Shown: piece after piece, positions 16,749 through 25,442 of the stretch
Numbering within the stretch: the stretch's first letter is position 1
Layout: the number at the start of each line of letters is the position of its first letter
Assembly (NCBI RefSeq): GCF_902706225.1
Contig: NZ_CACSKB010000012.1
Coordinates: 1 to 64,000 of the forward strand
Source of the DNA: Microbacterium sp. 18062
Lineage (GTDB): Bacteria; Actinomycetota; Actinomycetes; Actinomycetales; Microbacteriaceae
Length of the DNA stretch: 64,000 nt
Reading direction: 5' to 3'
Notes under the pieces: generated by a model
Databases searched by the model: none
What the model saw: the letters and a program-made list of their open reading frames with translations, nothing else
Told to the model about the DNA's origin: nothing
Program-made: the position numbers and the translations under genes

Positions 16749-17900
16749 CTACTGTCCGCCCTCCTGCAGGGTGACCTCGATCGGCGAGAAGCTCTCGCCG
16801 GTGAGATCGAGTCCCGAGTCCTCCAGGTCCTCCAGCGCCTTCTGGATCCACTCGTTCGAGTATGCGCTCGCCGGCGGCTCCTCGGTGATCAGGTGCGCAC
16901 CCGTCTCGTTGACCGCGGCCAGGGCCCCGGCCACCGTCTTGTCCCACGCGGCCTCGTCGATGATCCCGATGCCGTCGGGGGACGGCCAGATGAGCTTGTT
17001 CGTCTCGTTCACCATCCAGAGCTCGTGGCTCGGGCCCCATCCGGAGCCGGCGGCGATCGTGATCTCCGAGGCGGCCTCGGGGTCCTCGGCGGCGTACGCC
17101 CAGCCCTTGATGACGGCCTTCAGGAACGCGACCGTCGTCTCCTGGTACTCGGTGTCGCTCTCGAGGCGCTCGGTGTCGGCCCAGATGGCATCCTGGAGCA
17201 TGGCGCCCTCGGTGTCCTCGTAGTCGATGACGGCGAAGTCCTCGGGCGTGTAGAGCTCGCCCGTGTCGGGGTCGACCGTCTCGAGCAGCTGCGCGTACTC
17301 GTTGTAGGTCATCGCCTGGGCCGCGTCGATGTCGCCCTGCAGGAACGCGTTCATGTTGAAGTCCTGTGTGATGATCTCGACGGTCGAGGCGTCCAGGCCC
17401 TCGGCGGCCATCGCGGCGAAGATCTCCCACTCGTTGCCGAAGCCCCACGACCCGATCTTCTTGCCCTCGAAGTCGGCGACCGACGTGATGCCCGAGTCGG
17501 CCCAGGCCACCTGCAGGGTGCCCGAGCGCTGGAAGATCTGCGCGATGTTGGTGAGGTCCGCCCCGGCCTCGATCGAGCCGAGCACCTTCGGCACCCAGGC
17601 GATGGCGTAGTCGACGTCCCCGTTGGCGAGCGCGTCCTGGGGCACGATGTCGCCGCCCGACGGGATGATCTCGACGTCCAGTCCCTCCTCCTCGAAGAAG
17701 CCCTGGTCGACGGCCGCGAAGTAGCCGGCGAACTGGCCCTGCGGCAGCCACTGCAGCTGCAGCTTCACCGGGGTGAGGTCGCCGTCGGCGTCGGCCGACG
17801 AGCCCGAGCCGCTCGAGCCGCCCGAGCAGGCGGCGAGAACGAGGGCGCCGACGGCGGCGAGCGAGGCTGCCGTGAGCATGCGGCGTGTGCTGTGTCTCAT
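16749..17900 (-). CDS. ABC importer substrate-binding lipoprotein, NMT1/THI5-like
   Basis: Extracellular lipoprotein of 383 aa: charged start, hydrophobic segment and lipobox LAAC with Cys25, then a Gly/Ser linker. The body starts VKLQLQWLPQGQFAGYFAAVDQGFFEEEGLDVEI, the hallmark of NMT1/THI5-like binding proteins (pyrimidine precursor, nitrate and sulfonate systems). The LQWLPQGQFAGYF form is closest to the proteins found with thiamine-pyrimidine or ureide transporters. The operon argues for a pyrimidine- or hydantoin-like ligand; this is inference. It partners the permeases and ATPase upstream. Confidence 0.85.
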   Translation of the reverse strand: MRHSTRRMLTAASLAAVGALVLAACSGGSSGSGSSADADGDLTPVKLQLQWLPQGQFAGYFAAVDQGFFEEEGLDVEIIPSGGDIVPQDALANGDVDYAIAWVPKVLGSIEAGADLTNIAQIFQRSGTLQVAWADSGITSVADFEGKKIGSWGFGNEWEIFAAMAAEGLDASTVEIITQDFNMNAFLQGDIDAAQAMTYNEYAQLLETVDPDTGELYTPEDFAVIDYEDTEGAMLQDAIWADTERLESDTEYQETTVAFLKAVIKGWAYAAEDPEAASEITIAAGSGWGPSHELWMVNETNKLIWPSPDGIGIIDEAAWDKTVAGALAAVNETGAHLITEEPPASAYSNEWIQKALEDLEDSGLDLTGESFSPIEVTLQEGGQ

Positions 17901-17963
17901 GTCGTTCCTTTCATGTGCGGTGGTGCATTCCGGCGCCCGGGTGGCGTCAGGACGGGAAGGGGC

Positions 17964-18746
17964 TCAGCGGGGGCGGCGGACCGCCAGGCGCTCGAGCAGC
18001 AGGGCGACGACGTAGAAGAGGAGCCCGAGCAGGATGGCCGCGAACACGTAGGCCCATGCGCGCGCGTAGGCGCTCGTGGCGGCGGAGGTCGAGATCATGG
18101 CGCCGAGACCGCCGCGGGGGCCGCCGAAGTACTCGGCGACGAGCGCGGAGATGACGGCGAGCGAGGACGCGAGCCGGATGCCGGTGAAGACGAACGGCAC
18201 GGCCGTCGGAAGGGTCACGGCGCGCAGCACGTGCCCCGGGCTCGCGGCGTATGCGCGCATCAGGTCGCGGTGCACGGGCAGCACCTGCCGGAATCCGCGG
18301 AGGGTGTTGACGAAGACCGGCACGAAGGAGGCGAGGGCGGCGATGGTCTGCCGCCCGACCTGGCTGTCGGCGCCGAACATCGAGTTCAGCACCGGTGCGA
18401 GCGCGACGATCGGGATGACCGCGAGCCCGGCGACGACGGGGGCGCTCATCATGTCGAGCACCCGCCACCGGGCGGCGAGGGCGGCGAGGCCGATGCCGAG
18501 GATCGATCCCACGACGAGCCCGACGAGTGCGTTCGTCCCGGTGGTGAGGGCGGCGGCGCCGATCGCGGGCGCGAACGCGGCGAACTCGGCGGCGATCGCC
18601 GCAGGGCTCGGGAGCAGGTAGTCGCTGACCCCGCCGACGGTCACCAGGATCTGCCAGAGCGCGAGCACGAAGACGCCCACGAGCACGGGCGCCGCGACGC
18701 GCAGCCAGGCGCGGTCGCGTGCGGGCCCCGCCGCGACCGCGGCCAT
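17964..18746 (-). CDS. ABC importer permease (BPD_transp_1 type)
   Basis: Inner-membrane permease of 260 aa with about six hydrophobic segments. The coupling region is MRAYAASPGHVLRAVTLPTAVPFVFTGIRL, the cytoplasmic loop that docks on the ATPase in NitT/TauT-type importers. The ATG shares its A with the TGA of the ATPase gene (TGATG), which fixes the start. The much longer open frame upstream belongs to other genes. Confidence 0.88.
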   Translation of the reverse strand: MAAVAAGPARDRAWLRVAAPVLVGVFVLALWQILVTVGGVSDYLLPSPAAIAAEFAAFAPAIGAAALTTGTNALVGLVVGSILGIGLAALAARWRVLDMMSAPVVAGLAVIPIVALAPVLNSMFGADSQVGRQTIAALASFVPVFVNTLRGFRQVLPVHRDLMRAYAASPGHVLRAVTLPTAVPFVFTGIRLASSLAVISALVAEYFGGPRGGLGAMISTSAATSAYARAWAYVFAAILLGLLFYVVALLLERLAVRRPR

Positions 18747-19561
18747 CACCGGTTCTCCACGCCGCGGGGCGCGTGGCTGCCCTGGTGCAGCGCCTCGCGT
18801 ACGGCGGTCACCATCGCGAAGAACGTCTCGTCCTCGCGCAGCGCCTCGGTGCGCGAGGACGTGCTCTCGAGTCGCATCGGCACGATCTCCTGGATCCGGC
18901 CGGGACGCGGCGACATCACGACGACCCGGTCGGAGAGGAACACCGCCTCCGGGATCGAGTGGGTCACGAACACGACCGCGGCGCCCGTCTCGGCGCAGAT
19001 GCGCACGAGCTCGGTCTGCATCCGCTCCCGCGTCATCTCGTCGAGCGCGCCGAACGGCTCGTCCATGAGCAGCAGCTTGGGTCGTTCGGCCAGGGCGCGG
19101 GCGATCGCGACGCGCTGCTGCATCCCCCCGGAGAGCTGGTCGGGATAGCGGTCGCCGAAGTCCGACAGGCCGACCATCTCGAGCAGCTCCGCGACCCGTC
19201 CGGCGCGGCCCCGGTCGCCGTGCAGCTCGAGCGGCAGCGAGACGTTGCCGGCGACCGTCCGCCAGGGGAGCAGGCCCGCCTGCTGGAACGCGATGCCGTA
19301 GTCCTGGTCCCGGCGCGCGCGGCCGGGCGGCTTGCCGAAGACCGAGATCGACCCGCTCGTCGCCTGGTCGAGATCGGCGATCAGGCGCATGAGCGTCGAC
19401 TTGCCGCATCCGGACGGTCCGATGAGGGAGACGAACTCGCCCGCGGCGACCTCGAGGTCGATGCCCTGCAGCGCATGCACTTGGCCGCTCCGGGTCTCGA
19501 AGGTCTTGTCGACCCCCGTGACCGTGACGGCCGGGGTGCCCGGCACGATGTCCTGTGTCAC
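18746..19561 (-). CDS. ABC importer ATP-binding protein (NitT/TauT type)
   Basis: Cytoplasmic ATPase of 271 aa driving the importer. Walker A GPSGCGKST (48-56), Q-loop AFQQAGLLPW, signature LSGGMQQR (143-150), Walker B LLLMDEP (163-169) and switch His201 in VTHS are all intact. The GTG start overlaps the stop of the upstream permease (GTGA). Both permease genes flank it, so the transporter probably has a heterodimeric membrane part with one ATPase gene. Confidence 0.9.
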   Translation of the reverse strand: MTQDIVPGTPAVTVTGVDKTFETRSGQVHALQGIDLEVAAGEFVSLIGPSGCGKSTLMRLIADLDQATSGSISVFGKPPGRARRDQDYGIAFQQAGLLPWRTVAGNVSLPLELHGDRGRAGRVAELLEMVGLSDFGDRYPDQLSGGMQQRVAIARALAERPKLLLMDEPFGALDEMTRERMQTELVRICAETGAAVVFVTHSIPEAVFLSDRVVVMSPRPGRIQEIVPMRLESTSSRTEALREDETFFAMVTAVREALHQGSHAPRGVENR

Positions 19562-20532
19562 GCGTTGTCCTCTCCGCGTCGGTAGTTCTTCAGCACCACG
19601 CCCAGGAGGGCCACGGAGCCGGCGGCGACCAGTCCGAGCAGGATCGCTCCGAAGATCGGTCCCCAGGGCTTGGCCGGGTCGCCCGAGGCCTGCCCCGCGT
19701 ACTGGATCAGGATGCGGCCGATGCCGCCCTGGAGTCCCGTCGACACCTCGGCGACGACCGCGCCGACCACGGCGCCGGCGGCTCCGAGGCGGAGGGCCGG
19801 GATGAGGTAGGGCACGGCGGCGGGGAGTCGCAGGCGCAGGAGCGTCTGCCACGAGCTCGCGGCGTAGGTGTGCATCAGCTCGGTGTGGATGCGGTCGGGC
19901 GATTGGAGCCCGCGGAGCGCGCCGACGGCGACCGGGAAGAAGGCGAGGTAGCTGGCGATGAGCGCGACGCTCATCCAGTCCGCCCACTGGAACGCGCCGA
20001 TCTCGACCCGCGACCCCCAGCTCTTCACGATGGGTGCGAAGGCGATGAGCGGCACGGTCTGGCTCAGCACGATCCACGGCAGCAGCGCCCACTCGGCCAG
20101 CCGCCACCGCTGCATCAGCAGCGCGAACGCGAAGCCGACGACGATGCCGACGAGCCAGCCGACGGCCGCGATGCCGAGGGTGACGAGGGAGGCCAGCAGC
20201 ACCTCGAGCCAGAGCGGCTTCGCCGACGGTGAGGAGGTGACCGGCTCGAGCAGTCGCGCGGCCATCTCCCACACGTGCGGCATCGCGAGGTCGGTCGTGC
20301 GCGGCAGCACGCGCAGCCCCCCGATCACCACGCCGTCGGCCGGGCCGAGCAGCTTGTAGAGCTCCCACAGCACCGCGATGGCGAGCACGCCGGCGATGCC
20401 GTACGCCACGGGCCGCAGCATTCCCCGCCCGCCCGGGCGACGGCGCCTCGGACCCCGGCGTCTCGCGGTCCCGTCCACGTCGGCGACTCCGACGGCGGGG
20501 GCGCCGGGCTCGGGCGAGGCGGGCGTGGTCAT
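19558..20532 (-). CDS. ABC importer permease, second subunit
   Basis: Permease of 324 aa with an Arg/Pro-rich cytoplasmic N-terminus of about 40 residues and then about six membrane segments. The docking loop reads LMHTYAASSWQTLLRLRLPAAVPYLIPALRL. Its ATG overlaps the LLM gene stop (ATGA), so oxidoreductase and transporter are translationally coupled. Confidence 0.88.
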   Translation of the reverse strand: MTTPASPEPGAPAVGVADVDGTARRRGPRRRRPGGRGMLRPVAYGIAGVLAIAVLWELYKLLGPADGVVIGGLRVLPRTTDLAMPHVWEMAARLLEPVTSSPSAKPLWLEVLLASLVTLGIAAVGWLVGIVVGFAFALLMQRWRLAEWALLPWIVLSQTVPLIAFAPIVKSWGSRVEIGAFQWADWMSVALIASYLAFFPVAVGALRGLQSPDRIHTELMHTYAASSWQTLLRLRLPAAVPYLIPALRLGAAGAVVGAVVAEVSTGLQGGIGRILIQYAGQASGDPAKPWGPIFGAILLGLVAAGSVALLGVVLKNYRRGEDNA

Positions 20533-21545
20533 CGCTTGGCCGTGATGCGGTCCGAGAGGGCGGGGATCACGGTCTCGCCGTAGACCCGCAGCGTCTCCTC
20601 CTTGTTGTCGTGCTGGAGGTATCCGGCGAACTGCGTCACGCCGAGCTCGCGCAGCTTTTCGAGCTTCGCGATGTGCTGATCGGCGGTGCCGAGGATGCAG
20701 AACCGGTCCACGATCTCATCGGGCACGAAGTCGACGTGGTCGTTGCCGGACTTGCCGTGCGAGTTGTAGTCGTATCCCTCGCGCCCCGCGATGTAGTCGG
20801 TGAGGGCCGCCGGCACGTCTCCGTCCGCGCCGTACTTCGCGACGATGTCGGCGACGTGGTTGCCCACCATCCCGCCGAACCAGCGGCACTGGTCCCGCAT
20901 GTGGTCGATGTCGTCGCCGATGTACATGGGGGCCGCGACGCAGAACGCGATCGACTCGGGGTCGCGTCCGGCGGCGGCCGCCGCATCCTTGACGACGCGG
21001 ATCATCCACTCGGCGATGTCGAGGTCGGCCAGCTGCAGGATGAAGCCGTCGCCGACCTCGCCGGTGAGCTTCAGCGCGAGGGGGCCGTAGGCGGCGACCC
21101 ACACGTCGAGCTCCGAGCCGCGGCTCCACGGGAACTGCAGCGTCGCGCCGTTGTGCTCGACCGGTCGCGAGTTGCCGAGCTCCCGGATGACGTGGATCGC
21201 CTGGCGCAGCTCCTTCAGCGTCGTCGGCTTGCCGTTCGTCACCCGCACGGCCGAGTCCCCGCGGCCGATGCCGCAGATCGTGCGGTTGCCGTACATCTCG
21301 TTGAGCGTCGCGAACACCGATGCGGTGACCGTCCAGTCGCGCGTCGCCGGGTTCGTCACGAACGGCCCCACCGTGATGCGCTTGGTGGCGTTCAGGATCG
21401 CCGAGTGCACGACGTATGGCTCCTGCCAGAGCAGGTGCGAGTCGAAGGTCCATACGTGGCTGAACCCGTGCGCCTCGGCGAGCTGGGCGAGCTGCACCGT
21501 GCGGGCGGCGGGCGGGTTCGTCTGCAGGACGACGCCGAAGTCCAT
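20529..21545 (-). CDS. LLM-class (F420- or FMN-dependent) oxidoreductase
   Basis: Luciferase-like TIM-barrel oxidoreductase of 338 aa, close to the group often annotated as TIGR03842-type F420-dependent oxidoreductase. Seen: MDFGVVLQTNPP at the N-terminus, AEAHGFSHVWTFDSHLLWQEPYVV, RITVGPFVTNPATRDWTV, GIGRGDSAVR and a C-terminal helix that ends at the ATGA overlap. Cofactor choice (F420H2 or FMNH2) cannot be settled here. It lies between the dihydropyrimidinase gene and the importer genes and is the only redox enzyme in the early part of the operon, so it may catalyse ring reduction or oxidation of the imported compound. Start: AAAGGGG 6 nt before ATG. Confidence 0.82.
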   Translation of the reverse strand: MDFGVVLQTNPPAARTVQLAQLAEAHGFSHVWTFDSHLLWQEPYVVHSAILNATKRITVGPFVTNPATRDWTVTASVFATLNEMYGNRTICGIGRGDSAVRVTNGKPTTLKELRQAIHVIRELGNSRPVEHNGATLQFPWSRGSELDVWVAAYGPLALKLTGEVGDGFILQLADLDIAEWMIRVVKDAAAAAGRDPESIAFCVAAPMYIGDDIDHMRDQCRWFGGMVGNHVADIVAKYGADGDVPAALTDYIAGREGYDYNSHGKSGNDHVDFVPDEIVDRFCILGTADQHIAKLEKLRELGVTQFAGYLQHDNKEETLRVYGETVIPALSDRITAKR

Positions 21546-21586
21546 GTCGTGCCCCTTTCGTGTCGGGTGAAGGGCGGCGGATGCGG

Positions 21587-23029
21587 TCAGATGAGGTACT
21601 GGCTGAGCCCGCGCTTGATGTATGCGCCGTGGCCCTTCGATCCGACGTAGCCGCTGTCGTCGACGACGACGGCACCGCGCGAGACGACGGTGTCGACGTG
21701 CCCGTCGATCTCGAAGCCCTCCCAGGCCGAGTAGTCCATGTTCATGTGGTGCGTCCTGCCCGCTCCGATGCCGATCGAGGTGTGACCGTTCGGGTCGTAC
21801 ACGACGACGTCGCCGTCGGCGCCGGGCTGGATGACGCCCTTCTTGCCGTACATGCCGAACATCCGCGCGGGCGTGGTGCTGGTGAGCTCGACCCAGCGCG
21901 GGAGGGTGATCCGCCCCGTGACGACCCCCTGGTACATGAGGTCCATGCGGTGCTCGACCGATCCGATGCCGTTCGGGATCTTCGAGAAGTCGCCGATCCC
22001 CATGTCCTTCTGCCCCTTCATGCAGAACGGGCAGTGGTCGGTCGAGACCATCTGGATGTCGTTCGTGCGCAGGCTCTGCCACATGTGGTGCTGATGGCCC
22101 TCGTGCTTCGAACGCAGCGGTGTCGAGCACACCCACTTGGCCCCCTCGAAGTCCCCCCATTCCTCGCTCGACGCGCCGAGCTGGTCCTCGAGGGAGAGAT
22201 AGAGATACTGCGGGCAGGTCTCGCCGAAGACGTTGAGGCCGCGGTCCCGGGCGGCGGCGATCTGCTCCACGGCCTGCTTCGCGCTCACGTGCACGACGTA
22301 CAGCGGCGCACCGGTCAGATCGGCGATCATGATCGCGCGATGCGTGGCCTCCTCCTCCGCCTGCCACGGGCGGGTCGTGCCGTGGAAGAACGGCGTCGTC
22401 CTCCCCTCGGCGAGGGCCTGCTGCACGAGCACGTCGATGATGGCGCCGTTCTCGGCGTGCATCATCATCATCGCGCCGTTGTCGGCGCCCTTCTGGAAGG
22501 CCCGCAGGATCTGGCCGTCGTCGGAGAGGAAGACGCCCTTGTAGGCCATGAACAGCTTGAAGCTCGTGACCCCCTCGGCGATCAGCTCGTCCATCGCGGT
22601 CAGCGACGAGTCCTGCACGTCGGAGAGGATCTGGTGGAACCCGTAGTCGATCGCGCAGTTGCCGGCGGCCTTCTCGTGCCACGCCCGGTACTGGTCGAGG
22701 ATGTTCTGCTCGGGGTACTGCACGACGAAGTCCACGATGCTCGTGGTGCCGCCGATCGCGGCGGCCCGCGTGCCGGTCTCGAACGTGTCGCTCGCGTTGG
22801 TGCCGCCGAACGGCATCTCCATGTGCGTGTGCGCGTCGATCCCGCCGGGGATCACGTACTTGCCGGTCGCGTCGATGACGGTGTCGACGGATGCGGCCAG
22901 GTCGTGGCCGAGCAGCGTCGAGCCGGGAGCGAGCACCGCGGCGATCGTCTCGCCGTCGATCAGGACATCGGCGGCGCCGGTGCCGGTCGCGTTGACGACG
23001 GTGCCGCCGGTGATGAGGGTCGTGGCCAT
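21587..23029 (-). CDS. Dihydropyrimidinase / D-hydantoinase
   Basis: Cyclic-amidase of 480 aa from the amidohydrolase superfamily, opening 5,6-dihydropyrimidines or hydantoins to N-carbamoyl amino acids. Metal ligands are clear: DAHTHM (His67, His69), carbamylated Lys158 in TSFKLFMAYKG, His191 (HAENG), His247 (VVHVSA) and Asp331 (STDHCPF). The ATG with CGGAG 6 nt upstream was chosen over a 12-codon longer frame. It begins 16 bp after the ureidopropionase stop codon. Substrate choice between dihydrouracil/dihydrothymine and hydantoin is inferred from the next enzymes. Confidence 0.92.
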   Translation of the reverse strand: MATTLITGGTVVNATGTGAADVLIDGETIAAVLAPGSTLLGHDLAASVDTVIDATGKYVIPGGIDAHTHMEMPFGGTNASDTFETGTRAAAIGGTTSIVDFVVQYPEQNILDQYRAWHEKAAGNCAIDYGFHQILSDVQDSSLTAMDELIAEGVTSFKLFMAYKGVFLSDDGQILRAFQKGADNGAMMMMHAENGAIIDVLVQQALAEGRTTPFFHGTTRPWQAEEEATHRAIMIADLTGAPLYVVHVSAKQAVEQIAAARDRGLNVFGETCPQYLYLSLEDQLGASSEEWGDFEGAKWVCSTPLRSKHEGHQHHMWQSLRTNDIQMVSTDHCPFCMKGQKDMGIGDFSKIPNGIGSVEHRMDLMYQGVVTGRITLPRWVELTSTTPARMFGMYGKKGVIQPGADGDVVVYDPNGHTSIGIGAGRTHHMNMDYSAWEGFEIDGHVDTVVSRGAVVVDDSGYVGSKGHGAYIKRGLSQYLI

Positions 23030-23045
23030 GGTGTGCTCCGCTCGC

Positions 23046-23894
23046 TCAGGGGGTCGTGATCTCACCGTAGGAGTCGGGCCGGCGATCGCGATAGAACTGC
23101 CAGTCGTCGCGCATCTGCTGCACGAGGTCCATGTCCAGGTCGCGGATGACGAGCTCCTCGTGCTCGCCGGATCCGAGGTCGCCGACGTAGTTGCCGCGCG
23201 GGTCGACGATCTGGCTCCTGCCGTAGAAGGTGACGGCCTCGTCGCCGTACTCGTTGTCCTCGCGGCCGACGCGGTTCGGCGCCAGCACGAAGTAGCCGTT
23301 CGCGACCGCGGCGGCGGGCTGCTCGACCTCCCAGAGGCGGTTCGACAGGCCCGGCTTCGTGGCGTTCGGGTTGAAGGCGAGGTGGGCGCCGTTCAGCCCC
23401 AGCTCGCGCCACGCCTCGGGGAAGTGCCGGTCGTAGCAGATGATGACGCCGACCTTGCCGACCGCGGTCTCCCACACGGGGTACCCGAGGTTGCCCGGGC
23501 GGAAGTAGAACTTCTCCCAGAACTTCTCGACGTGCGGGATGTGGTTCTTCCGGTAGATCCCCTTGACGGAGCCGTCCGCATCCACCACGACGGCGGTGTT
23601 GTAGTAGACGCCGGTCTGCTGCTCCTCGTAGATGGGCAGCACCATGACCGTCGACAGCTCCTTCGCGAGTGCGGCGAAGCGCTGCACGATCGGGCCGTCT
23701 GCGGGCTCGGCGTAGCGGTAGTACTTCTTGTCCTGGGTGATGCCGAAGTACGGACCGTAGAAGAGTTCCTGGAAGCACAGCACCTGCGCGCCCTGGGCCG
23801 CCGCATCCCGGGCGAAGACCTCGTGCTTGTCGAGCATGGAGGCCTTGTCGCCCGTCCATGTCGTCTGCGTGATCGCTGCGCGAATCGTCGTCAT
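23046..23894 (-). CDS. Beta-ureidopropionase-like nitrilase-superfamily amidohydrolase
   Basis: Carbon-nitrogen hydrolase of 282 aa releasing CO2 and ammonia from an N-carbamoyl amino acid such as N-carbamoyl-beta-alanine. The nitrilase triad is Glu43 (FQELFYGPYF), Lys116 (YRKNHIPH) and Cys153 (IICYDRHFPE). FQELFYGPYF and the FYFRPGN segment are typical of beta-ureidopropionase/N-carbamoylputrescine-type members. It is the first gene of the nine-gene leftward operon and is transcribed away from the MocR gene. Confidence 0.88.
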   Translation of the reverse strand: MTTIRAAITQTTWTGDKASMLDKHEVFARDAAAQGAQVLCFQELFYGPYFGITQDKKYYRYAEPADGPIVQRFAALAKELSTVMVLPIYEEQQTGVYYNTAVVVDADGSVKGIYRKNHIPHVEKFWEKFYFRPGNLGYPVWETAVGKVGVIICYDRHFPEAWRELGLNGAHLAFNPNATKPGLSNRLWEVEQPAAAVANGYFVLAPNRVGREDNEYGDEAVTFYGRSQIVDPRGNYVGDLGSGEHEELVIRDLDMDLVQQMRDDWQFYRDRRPDSYGEITTP

Positions 23895-24074
23895 CGTCCG
23901 CCTCCAGGGTGTGGGGTGCCGCGTCGTCGGGAGCCGTGCCGCGACGGTGGCCGGCGGGGCGGCCGGCGCCTCCGCGCTGTTCTGTTATCTTTCGGGTTGA
24001 ACATTTCTCTTCGGTTTCGTCCTGTGACGCGATGGTAAACGCTGGCGTCCTGCGCCGGTAGAGCGGAGCTGTCG
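23895..24074. promoter_or_regulatory. Divergent control region of the catabolic operon and mocR
   Basis: 180 bp between two genes read away from each other. Bases 23975-24045 are clearly richer in A/T than the surroundings (GTTCTGTTATC, TTGAACATTTCTC, GATGGTAAACGC), as expected for promoters and regulator sites. TTGAAC (23997-24002) is a -35 candidate for mocR. No convincing matching -10 or MocR repeat could be fixed by eye. A GGAG 7 nt before the ATG serves mocR. Confidence 0.5.
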
Positions 24075-25442
24075 ATGCGTCTTCCCGCGGATTTCCCCGA
24101 TCGCTCGCCGCAGGGGATCGCCGCGGTCATCGCCCGGCTGGTGACCGACGGCGTCCTCGCCCCCGGGGACCGACTGCCGACGGTGCGCGAGATCGCCGCC
24201 GATCTGGGCGTGAGCCCGGCGACGGTCAGCTCCGCCTGGCAGGCGCTCGCCCGTGCCGGCGTCGTCGTCTCGCGGGGACGCGCGGGCAGCTTCGTCCGTG
24301 CCCCGCGACGAGACTGGCTGACCCGGCGGCTGCAGGGATTGGCGGGGCCCGTCGATCCGGCGGTGCTCGATCTGTCGTCGGGCACGCCCGATCCGGCGCT
24401 GCTGCCGGCCCTCGGCGACGCGTTCGCCAGGGTCTCGCTGCGCGCGGATGCGGGCCGCTATCACGACCTGCCGGTGCTGCCCGAGCTCGCCGCGGTGCTC
24501 GAGGCGTCGTGGCCGGCGCGGACCGAGACGATCACGGTCGTCGACGGAGCGCTCGACGGGATCTCCCGGGTGCTCGGCCAGGTCGTGCGGTTCGGTGACC
24601 GGGTGGCCGTCGAGTCCCCGGGCTTCCCGTACTTCTTCGACCTGCTCGACGCGCTGGGGGCCGAGGCCGTGCCGCTCGAGCTCGACGACGAGGGCGTCGT
24701 GCCGGCCTCGCTGACCCGGGCGCTCGCGCAGCATCCGTCCGCCGTGATCCTGCAGCCGCGGGCGCAGAACCCCACCGGCGCCTCGATGACGACCCGGCGC
24801 GCGCAGCAGCTCGCCGGCGCGGTGCGCGCCGCACGGGACGGCGACCGGGTGATCCTCGTCGAGGACGACCACTCCGGCATGATCGCGATGGCGCCCGACG
24901 TCACCCTCGGCCGCTGGCTGCCCGATCAGGTCGTGCATGTGCGCAGCTTCTCGAAGTCGCACGGGCCGGATCTGAGGATCGCGGCGCTCGGCGGGCCGCG
25001 GCGCGTCGTCGACCGCGTGATCGCGCGCCGCATGCTGGGCCCGGGGTGGACGTCGCGGCTGCTGCAGGCGGTGCTGCTGGACATGCTCACGCGCACCGAG
25101 GCGGTCGAGGCGGTGCGCGCGGCGCGGCTGACCTACCGCGACCGGCAGGAGGCTCTGGTCGGAGCCCTCCGCCGTCACGGCATCGCGCTCCCGCCGCCGG
25201 ACGGCATCAACCTGTGGCTGCCGGTCGCCGACGAGCGCGCCGCCCACGTGCACCTCGCCGCGGTCGGCATCGCCGTCGCCGCGGGCGGGCCGTTCCTCGC
25301 CGGGGGCGCCGCGCCGGACGCGGACGGGCCGTACGTGGACGGCGCCGCGCCCGGGTTCGTCCGGGTGACCGGTGGCCTCGTGACCCGGGGCGCCGCGGCC
25401 GTCGCGGCGGAGCTGGTCGCCGCATCCCGCGCCACCGGCTGA
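24075..25442 (+). CDS. MocR/PdxR-type regulator (GntR winged helix + aminotransferase domain)
   Basis: Transcription factor of 455 aa. Residues 1-75 form a GntR-type winged helix (DRLPTVREIAADLGVSPATVSSAWQALARAGVV). The rest is an aminotransferase-like domain with NPTG (232-235), LVEDDHSGM and the PLP lysine candidate Lys294 in VRSFSKSHGPDLR. Such regulators use PLP plus an amino compound as signal. Its divergent position suggests it controls the ureide operon; beta-alanine or a related amine is a natural candidate effector. The DDHSGM form differs from the more usual DDYDSEFR of MocR proteins. Confidence 0.88.
   Translation: MRLPADFPDRSPQGIAAVIARLVTDGVLAPGDRLPTVREIAADLGVSPATVSSAWQALARAGVVVSRGRAGSFVRAPRRDWLTRRLQGLAGPVDPAVLDLSSGTPDPALLPALGDAFARVSLRADAGRYHDLPVLPELAAVLEASWPARTETITVVDGALDGISRVLGQVVRFGDRVAVESPGFPYFFDLLDALGAEAVPLELDDEGVVPASLTRALAQHPSAVILQPRAQNPTGASMTTRRAQQLAGAVRAARDGDRVILVEDDHSGMIAMAPDVTLGRWLPDQVVHVRSFSKSHGPDLRIAALGGPRRVVDRVIARRMLGPGWTSRLLQAVLLDMLTRTEAVEAVRAARLTYRDRQEALVGALRRHGIALPPPDGINLWLPVADERAAHVHLAAVGIAVAAGGPFLAGGAAPDADGPYVDGAAPGFVRVTGGLVTRGAAAVAAELVAASRATG

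Noticed and set aside
15367..17751. Single 794-codon protein covering aminotransferase and binding-protein region
   Set aside because: Only the last 435 codons form a protein family; the ATG at 16674 has a ribosome binding site, and the upstream part is antiparallel-frame noise over the binding-protein gene.
23030..23052. Further copy of the 40-bp repeat (CTCGCTCAGGG)
   Set aside because: Only about 12 bp match, and they cover the ureidopropionase stop codon; likely chance.
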